NCBI RefSeq assembly: GCF_900105125.1
Contig: NZ_LT629750.1
Coordinates: forward strand, 6,785,001 to 6,849,000
Reading direction: 5' to 3'
From: Bradyrhizobium canariense
Lineage (GTDB): Bacteria > Pseudomonadota > Alphaproteobacteria > Rhizobiales > Xanthobacteraceae
Length of the DNA: 64,000 bases
In this document: one piece after another, positions 63,148 through 64,000 of the stretch
How the letters are laid out: each line of letters starts with the position of its first letter
How positions within the stretch are numbered: the first letter of the stretch is position 1
Notes under the pieces: model-generated
Seen by the model: only the letters and a program-made list of their open reading frames with translations
Database searches by the model: none
Told to the model about the DNA's origin: nothing
Made by a program: the position numbers and the translations under genes

Positions 63148-63242
63148 GTCATTCCGGGGCGACGCGTTAGCGCGAACCCGGAATCTCGCGCCACAAAATC
63201 CAGATCCCAGGTCCACGCGCAAAGCGCGTGTCCCGGAATGAC
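63148..63242. repeat. 95-bp palindromic element with 11-bp terminal inverted repeats
   Basis: GTCATTCCGGG (63148-63158) and CCCGGAATGAC (63232-63242) are perfect inverted ends. Inside are smaller stems (CGCGTTAGCGCG near 63162 and ACGCGCAAAGCGCGT near 63214). The boundary sequence is common between genes in Bradyrhizobium-type genomes. It fills the space between the cupin gene and the enoyl-CoA hydratase gene and contains the upstream ATG (63238) of the latter. Confidence 0.75.
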
Positions 63243-63261
63243 GGAGCAGGTGAAGGGGCCA

Positions 63262-63999
63262 ATGACACTCGTCCGTTACGAAAGCAAAGACCACGTCGCG
63301 ACCATCACCATGGACCGCGCTTCCGTGCACAACGCGCTCAACAACGCGCTGTGCAAGGAGCTGCGTGAGGCCTGGCTGCGATTTCGTGACAGTGACGATC
63401 GTGTGGCCGTTCTTGCCTCCTGCGAGGAGAAGTATTTTTGCGTCGGCGCCGATGTGAATGATTTTCCGGTCGACATGTGGCACGCGGTGCCCGGGCTCGG
63501 CGTCGATCTCGACAAGCCGGTGATTGCGGCGACCTCAGGCTGGGTGGTCGGCGGCGGTTTCGTGCTGGTGCAGATGGCCGACCTCTGCGTGGCTTCGGAA
63601 ACGACTCGCTTTAGCTATCCCGAGGCCAGGATCGGCACCACCGGCGGCGGCATTTCCTTGGTGGTCTCGCGCATGCCGCACAAGATCGCGATGGAGTTTC
63701 TGCTGGTCGGCGAAGAGCTTTCCGTCGAGCGCGCCTACCAGATCGGCTTCGTCAACAAGGTCGTGCCGAACGGCCAGCATCTCGTGCAGGCGCAGGAAAT
63801 GGCGGCCAAGATCGCCGGCAATGCGCCGCTGGTGGTGCAGGGGCTGAAGAGGCTCGCCCGCGACGCCATGCCGAAGGGGCCGCTGGAGACTGTCGCCGAG
63901 GCGCGGCGGATCCTCGATCCGATTCGTACCAGCGAAGACTTGAAGGAAGGCGTCAAGGCGTTCGCGGAGAAGCGCAAGCCGCAATTCAAGGGCAGGTAA
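63262..63999 (+). CDS. Enoyl-CoA hydratase/isomerase family protein
   Basis: A 245-residue crotonase-fold protein: ATITMDRASVHNALNNAL, oxyanion segment CVGADVNDF, VIAATSGWVVGGGFVLVQMADLCVAS, EARIGTTGGGISLV and VGEELSVERAYQIGFVNKVV. The two catalytic glutamates of classical hydratases are not both evident, so another crotonase activity is possible. ATG at 63262 follows AAGGGG; an in-frame ATG at 63238 lies within the repeat element and is less likely. The stop codon is one base from the window end. Confidence 0.88.
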   Translation: MTLVRYESKDHVATITMDRASVHNALNNALCKELREAWLRFRDSDDRVAVLASCEEKYFCVGADVNDFPVDMWHAVPGLGVDLDKPVIAATSGWVVGGGFVLVQMADLCVASETTRFSYPEARIGTTGGGISLVVSRMPHKIAMEFLLVGEELSVERAYQIGFVNKVVPNGQHLVQAQEMAAKIAGNAPLVVQGLKRLARDAMPKGPLETVAEARRILDPIRTSEDLKEGVKAFAEKRKPQFKGR

Positions 64000-64000
64000 T

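Overview
The window is a high-GC bacterial chromosome segment. Gene content and codon use (HutF-type histidine catabolism, HemC/HemE, SlyX/TrhO, many ABC importers, MimABCD-type diiron monooxygenase, small exported low-complexity proteins) and two short intergenic palindromic repeats of a kind common in Bradyrhizobium and its relatives suggest an alphaproteobacterium of that group. This assignment is inference. No tRNA, rRNA, CRISPR array, phage or insertion sequence was seen.

Region 1 (1-16.2 kb) is amino-acid and histidine catabolism. It begins with the N-terminus of an ABC ATPase, then a RidA protein, an FCD-type GntR regulator and an M20 carbamoylase-like hydrolase. Next come an ornithine-cyclodeaminase-like gene with a cytosolic PhnD-like binding protein, hutDUI on the minus strand, hutF-hutC on the plus strand, and an SsuA/Tau-like ABC importer. 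Four near-identical 12-bp dyads of the form TGTNTANACA (3327, 8761, 13703, 13721) stand before the transcription units of this block and look like one HutC regulon. hutH and hutG are absent from the window. An acetylpolyamine amidohydrolase-like (HDAC fold) gene and an Asp/Glu racemase follow.

Region 2 (16.2-27.2 kb) is a tightly packed plus-strand array. It holds a VOC protein, a zinc-free MDR reductase, a thioesterase, a complete Dpp/Opp-type ABC importer with a Tat signal on the binding protein, an acyl-CoA ligase and an SDR, followed by an Lrp/AsnC regulator. It reads as an import-and-CoA-activation pathway for an unidentified carboxylic acid.

Region 3 (27.5-42.1 kb) is the most striking. 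Two paralogous AcoR-type sigma-54 activators bracket one plus-strand operon: alcohol dehydrogenase, two small unknown proteins, diiron monooxygenase hydroxylase large subunit, reductase, hydroxylase small subunit, coupling protein, amidohydrolase, DUF59 protein, and a dedicated GroEL-like chaperonin. A canonical -24/-12 promoter (30116-30131) lies before it with two perfect inverted repeats upstream. The layout matches MimABCD/propane-2-monooxygenase systems; likely substrates are short alkanes, ketones or phenol.

Region 4 (42.1-50.2 kb) starts with about 1.9 kb of gene-poor DNA carrying two small exported proteins. It continues with an HD-domain protein, a GlxA-type regulator, an MFS transporter with an amidohydrolase, and a Bcr/CflA-type efflux pump.

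Region 5 (50.4-64 kb) is mostly core metabolism: AhpD-like protein, glutathione-dependent formaldehyde dehydrogenase, BioB, GMC oxidoreductase, HemC and HemE (convergent, with a repeat between), SlyX and TrhO, a gamma-glutamyltransferase-like protein, FKBP isomerase, a 2-hydroxyacid dehydrogenase, CsbD, a His-rich cupin and an enoyl-CoA hydratase ending at the window edge.
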